A DNA stretch of 8,049 bases from Alphaproteobacteria bacterium MarineAlpha3_Bin3 (GTDB lineage: Bacteria > Pseudomonadota > Alphaproteobacteria > Rhodospirillales > Casp-alpha2), in contig PTLK01000079.1 in the NCBI GenBank assembly GCA_002938075.1, positions 1 through 8,049 on the forward strand, in the 5' to 3' direction. The notes under the pieces were generated by a model. The model did no database searches. It was given only the letters and a program-made list of their open reading frames with translations, and was not told the DNA's origin. Both the position numbers and the translations under genes were made by a program. Below are positions 5,413 to 8,049 of this stretch, one piece after another; the first letter of the stretch is position 1; the number at the start of each line of letters is the position of its first letter.

Positions 5413-6525
5413 ATGACCCTTCGCCGGATGTTCCCCCATTCGAAGGCAAGCGCCTTTTCGCCGCGCCGCGCCCCCCGTTCCCTCCTGACCGCCCTGGCCG
5501 GGGCCTGTCTGGTGGTCCTGGCGGCCCTGGCGGGGGCCGGCGTCGTCCTTATCGGCGGGGCCGCCCCGGCGGCAGCCAAAACCAGGGCCGTGGTCATCAT
5601 GTATCATCGGTTCGGGGAATCCCGATACCCATCCACCAACGTTACCCTTGAACAATTCGAGGCCCATCTCCGGGAATTGAGCTCAGGGGGCTATCGCGTC
5701 ATGGCGTTGGCGGACATCATCGACGCCCTTCTCGGCGCCAAGACTCTTCCCGACCGCGCCGTCGGCCTGAGCATCGACGACGCCTTTCTTTCCGTCTACA
5801 CGGAAGCCTGGCCGCGGCTGAAGAAAGCCGGTTTTCCTTTTACCCTTTTCGTCGCCACTGGCGCCGTCGACCACAAACAGTCCGGCTACATGAACTGGGA
5901 CCAGATCAGGGAGATGGTGCGGGCCGGGGTCGCCATCGGCAGCCAGACGGAGACACACCTGCATATGCCCGATGCCGACGACACCCGGAATCGGGGTGAA
6001 CTGGAACGTTCGAACAAACGCTTCGAGGAAGAGCTCGGCCAGCGGCCGTCGCTGATTGCTTATCCTTACGGCGAATCCTCTTTGGCTGTTCATACGGTGG
6101 TCAAGGAGGCCAGGTTTGCCGCCGCCTTCGGTCAACATTCGGGTGCCATCGGCAGCGGCGGCAACATTTTCGATCTGCCCCGTTTCGCCATGAACGAAAG
6201 TTACGGCGGCCTGCCGCGTTTCAAGCTCACGGCCAACGCCCTGCCGCTGCCCGTTATCGACATTACCCCCGCCGACCCGATGATCGGCGCCAATAATCCC
6301 CCGGCCATGGGATTCACCATCACCGGCCCGGTCAAGGGGCTGAACCGGCTTTCGTGTTTTTCATCTCACGACGGCCGGGCAAGGCTGGAACGCCTGGGCC
6401 AACGGCGGATCGAGATCAGGGTCAAAAAGGCGTTCCCCAAGGGCCGCACCCGGGTCAACTGCACGCTGCCCGTCGGCGACGGCCGGTGGTACTGGTTCGG
6501 CCGCCAGTTTTACAGACCTAAATGA
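5413..6525 (+). CDS. Exported polysaccharide deacetylase-family (NodB-fold) protein
   Basis: A 370-aa protein with an N-terminal export signal: basic RRMFPHSKASAFSPRRAPR, a long hydrophobic stretch (about 23-50), and a likely cleavage site after APAAA (55). The NodB/CE4 domain follows: VIMYHRFGE (61-69), the catalytic Asp pair in LSIDDAF (119-125), a modified metal motif GSQTETHLH (176-184), AYPYGE (216-221) and LPRFAMNE (255-262). Such enzymes hydrolyse N- or O-acetyl groups from envelope or extracellular polysaccharides. Classical CE4 enzymes have HxxxH; here the first His is Gln178 and the second is His182. About 100 residues after the NodB core form a Trp/Tyr-rich C-terminal domain ending in GRQFYRPK. 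The open frame extends well upstream of 5413, but only from this ATG does the protein begin with a signal peptide; GGAAAA precedes it. It converges on the glucosaminidase gene (18 bases apart). Confidence 0.86.
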   Translation: MTLRRMFPHSKASAFSPRRAPRSLLTALAGACLVVLAALAGAGVVLIGGAAPAAAKTRAVVIMYHRFGESRYPSTNVTLEQFEAHLRELSSGGYRVMALADIIDALLGAKTLPDRAVGLSIDDAFLSVYTEAWPRLKKAGFPFTLFVATGAVDHKQSGYMNWDQIREMVRAGVAIGSQTETHLHMPDADDTRNRGELERSNKRFEEELGQRPSLIAYPYGESSLAVHTVVKEARFAAAFGQHSGAIGSGGNIFDLPRFAMNESYGGLPRFKLTANALPLPVIDITPADPMIGANNPPAMGFTITGPVKGLNRLSCFSSHDGRARLERLGQRRIEIRVKKAFPKGRTRVNCTLPVGDGRWYWFGRQFYRPK

Positions 6526-6543
6526 TTGAAAACGCCGGACCCG

Positions 6544-7644
6544 TCAGATGAGCGGGCCTTCGTCGCCTAACCGGGCGTCGTCGAAGCGTTGCAGGTTATT
6601 GGCCTCGATGAGGACCTTGATGGTTTCGACGTATTTCTCGCCCCGTTCGGAATAGCTTTTCAGGTCGCCGATCATCAACAGGCCCTCCAACGGCGCCCCC
6701 TTGAGCCGGAACCCGCGGCGGATCCGCCTCATTTGCCGGTAGGCGTAATGGGTGTTGAGGTTGTGGGCATAAGCGCGGACGGAATCCAGCAGACTCGGAA
6801 AGGCCCTAATTTTATGGGTCTTGTCTTCGTCGCGCCGGGCCGGCTCCAGATTTCCGCTATCTGAGAACGTCCACTGCCCGAAAACGGCGTTGCCCTCGCG
6901 CACGAAACGCGACGTCCCCCAGCCGCTTTCCTCCGCCGCCTGGGCGAGCGCGAGGGACGGCGGGATGATATCGACCCGCTTCAGAAGATTGTCGATGGTG
7001 GCGTTCTTCAGGTTGTAGCGCTCGGCCATGACCATCAGCCACAGCCGGTCCGCCGGACCGAGTTTTAGACCGAGGCTGCGTTTAAAATGGAGCCTCCACA
7101 GCCGCCGGCGGTCACCCAGGATTTCCTCGTTGACCTGCAGGATAAGGGGTAAAACGGTCTTGAAGAAAAGCGTCTTGCGGACCCGGGCTTCAGGGATGTC
7201 CTTGAGGTCGCCCGGCAGGCTGGCCAGAAACAGGCGCGGCACCAGGGCCTTGCCGGAACGGACAAGATCGAGGTCGTAGCCCAATTGGTTAAACGTTTCC
7301 GACAACGCTTGCGTCGTTTTCAAAAACTTCTCGCGGCTGGTGCGGTCGACATCGTCGACGGACATAAAGCCGGTCAGGGTGTCGATTCCGGCCATCTTGG
7401 GACTTATTACCGGCTCTATCCGCTCCCTTGCGGGCGGGGCGAGGACTAACATCACATCTTCGGCCAGGCGGGTGAAAACCGGGGGTAAAACAGGCGCCGG
7501 AACGGATTGGGATATCGCCAGCCTTTGCGACGCCTTGGGCGACACCGTCGCTTTTTCAAGCGGGCTGAGGATGACCGCGGAGATGAGGCCAGCGACAAGA
7601 CCGGCGACGGCGATCAACGCGCCACGTTCAAAACGTATCGTCAT
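6544..7644 (-). CDS. Bax-like glucosaminidase-domain protein, membrane-anchored
   Basis: A 366-aa protein with one N-terminal hydrophobic segment (about 8-28, GALIAVAGLVAGLISAVIL) after a short basic start, no clear signal-peptidase site, then a Pro-rich linker (34-58). It is probably inner-membrane anchored with the rest in the periplasm. The C-terminal half (about 195-350) is the mannosyl-glycoprotein endo-beta-N-acetylglucosaminidase fold of Bax (GH73-like): PPSLALAQAAEESGWGTSRF (228-247) with Glu239 the likely catalytic acid, GNAVFGQW (251-258), RAFPSLLDSVRAYAHNLNTH (280-299) and YSERGEKYVETIKVLIEANN. This predicts cleavage of GlcNAc linkages in peptidoglycan. Residues 95-190 form a helical region with no recognised function. 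The ATG at 7644 has no strong Shine-Dalgarno; a promoter is visible about 150 bases upstream. It converges on the exported deacetylase gene, so a shared envelope-remodelling role is possible. Confidence 0.9.
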   Translation of the reverse strand: MTIRFERGALIAVAGLVAGLISAVILSPLEKATVSPKASQRLAISQSVPAPVLPPVFTRLAEDVMLVLAPPARERIEPVISPKMAGIDTLTGFMSVDDVDRTSREKFLKTTQALSETFNQLGYDLDLVRSGKALVPRLFLASLPGDLKDIPEARVRKTLFFKTVLPLILQVNEEILGDRRRLWRLHFKRSLGLKLGPADRLWLMVMAERYNLKNATIDNLLKRVDIIPPSLALAQAAEESGWGTSRFVREGNAVFGQWTFSDSGNLEPARRDEDKTHKIRAFPSLLDSVRAYAHNLNTHYAYRQMRRIRRGFRLKGAPLEGLLMIGDLKSYSERGEKYVETIKVLIEANNLQRFDDARLGDEGPLI

Positions 7645-7800
7645 CGGTTAACGAAAATGGAGCGGCAGTCGCCCGCCGCTTCAACCCCTCAATTGCACAA
7701 ACCACCTTAGCTTTCCAGGCCTTCCGTTTTGTCTCCCACACACGTGTCTTAAACGGAGCCACTGGCCGGCAGATTTGGGACGTTGTCTAACACATCCCGG

Positions 7801-7829
7801 ATTCTAATACCAGTTTTTGTGCGTTGCAA
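7801..7829 (-). promoter_or_regulatory. Sigma-70-like promoter for the Bax-like gene
   Basis: On the minus strand, TTGCAA (7829-7824; four of six matches to TTGACA) is followed after exactly 17 bases by TAGAAT (7806-7801; five of six matches to TATAAT). Transcription would begin near 7794 and run through a leader of about 150 bases before the ATG at 7644. The -35 hexamer lies within one arm of the 7820-7848 palindrome, which suggests regulation at this site. Confidence 0.6.
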
Positions 7830-7848
7830 CAAAAAATATTGCAACGCA
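7820..7848. promoter_or_regulatory. 10-bp inverted repeat overlapping the promoter (putative operator)
   Basis: TGCGTTGCAA (7820-7829) and its exact reverse complement TTGCAACGCA (7839-7848) flank a 9-base AT-rich centre. Each arm holds the palindrome TTGCAA, so the site is also a direct repeat of TTGCAAC at 15-base offset. It overlaps the -35 of the putative minus-strand promoter and lies upstream of its expected start site, so it would act as DNA rather than in the mRNA. A hairpin role for nifU read-through transcripts is the alternative. Confidence 0.6.
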
Positions 7849-7879
7849 GCATTTGCATTTTTTAGAGTTTTCCTGATAA

Positions 7880-7911
7880 GGGCCGAAAAAGACAGTCCTT
7901 TTTCAATGCCC
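7880..7911 (-). terminator. Probable stem-loop at the 3' end of nifU
   Basis: On the minus strand, six bases after the nifU stop codon, GGGC pairs with GCCC as an outer stem. GAAAAAG pairs with CTTTTTC as a 7-bp inner stem around a 6-base loop, with a small asymmetric bulge between. The T run is inside the 3' arm and the sequence after the stem (TTATCAGG) is not T-rich, so it is an imperfect intrinsic terminator; position immediately behind nifU is the main support. Confidence 0.42.
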
Positions 7912-7917
7912 CAGCAT

Positions 7918-8049
7918 CTAGTCGATGGCCCTGACTTCGGTCACTTCCGAGATGTAGTGCTTGAGCATGTTCTCGATGCCGTGTTTCAGGGTCGCGGTCG
8001 AGCTGGGACAGCCGGCGCAGGCGCCTTGCATATGAAGATAAACGATCCC
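7918..8049 (-). CDS. NifU-type Fe-S cluster scaffold protein, C-terminal end (partial)
   Basis: The last 43 codons and TAG stop of a minus-strand gene whose 5' part lies beyond the window. The visible residues are the NifU C-terminal (NFU) domain: GIVYLHMQGACAGCPSST followed by ATLKHGIENMLKHYISEV and TEVRAID. The CxxC in ACAGCPSS is the ligand pair that holds a bridging [4Fe-4S] cluster between two subunits. The protein acts in the cytoplasm as a carrier or scaffold delivering Fe-S clusters to targets. In Alphaproteobacteria such proteins usually have an N-terminal Nfu_N domain of about 190 aa in total; that part cannot be checked. A gene next to tsaB in this class is often annotated NifU-like. 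In this window they are separated by the deacetylase and glucosaminidase genes. Confidence 0.93.
   Translation of the reverse strand, partial: GIVYLHMQGACAGCPSSTATLKHGIENMLKHYISEVTEVRAID

Noticed and set aside
5497..5508. Possible lipobox (LAGAC) in the deacetylase signal sequence
   Set aside because: Position -3 relative to Cys32 is Ala and the Cys lies in the middle of the hydrophobic stretch; a later APAAA cleavage site fits better.
7645..7800. Possible tRNA, small RNA or small ORF in the glucosaminidase leader
   Set aside because: No cloverleaf, no T-arm consensus and no convincing ORF; only an 8-base palindrome ACACGTGT at 7740-7747 stands out, which can occur by chance.
1..8049. CRISPR array, insertion sequence, prophage, toxin-antitoxin or defence island
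   Set aside because: No regularly spaced repeats, transposase or integrase motifs, or terminal inverted repeats with target duplications were seen; nearly all sequence is explained by conserved chromosomal genes.

Overview
The window looks like a chromosomal segment of an alphaproteobacterium, most likely of the Rhodospirillales. The basis is the GC-rich, third-position-biased coding sequence, the conserved fur-miaB-phoH-ybeY order, a MucR/Ros regulator next to fur, a RutE-like nitroreductase beside tsaB, and a NifU-type protein nearby. This is inferred from protein character and gene order; no search was run. No mobile element, CRISPR array, tRNA, rRNA or phage feature was seen.

Layout, left to right. 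(1) Positions 1-2934, minus strand: a tightly packed operon transcribed fur > miaB > phoH > ybeY, with ybeY cut by the window edge. fur/miaB and miaB/phoH each overlap by 4 bases, and phoH starts with TTG inside the miaB stop. It joins a metal-responsive regulator to tRNA modification (MiaB) and RNA metabolism (PhoH, YbeY). (2) 3104-3927: a MucR-type regulator (minus) divergent from a small TusA-like sulfur-carrier protein (plus), separated by a very AT-rich 134-bp regulatory gap. (3) 3949-5298, minus: tsaB (t6A tRNA modification) downstream of a RutE-like nitroreductase, with a perfect 12-bp inverted repeat in the gap. (4) 5413-6525, plus: an exported NodB-fold polysaccharide deacetylase homologue in which the first His of the usual metal motif is Gln. 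(5) 6544-7644, minus: a membrane-anchored Bax-like glucosaminidase, converging on the deacetylase; both probably act on envelope polysaccharide or peptidoglycan. (6) 7645-7917: a non-coding gap with a good sigma-70-type promoter for the glucosaminidase, a palindrome overlapping its -35, and a hairpin just behind nifU. (7) 7918-8049, minus: the 3' end of a NifU-type Fe-S scaffold gene.

The region is mainly housekeeping, and I see no convincing novel multi-gene system. The points most worth a second look are the three palindromic regulatory structures (3554-3621, 4683-4716, 7820-7848), the absence of rimI between tsaB and the fur block with a tusA-like gene in that place, and residue substitutions at normally conserved positions in the deacetylase, the TusA-like protein, Fur and MiaB.
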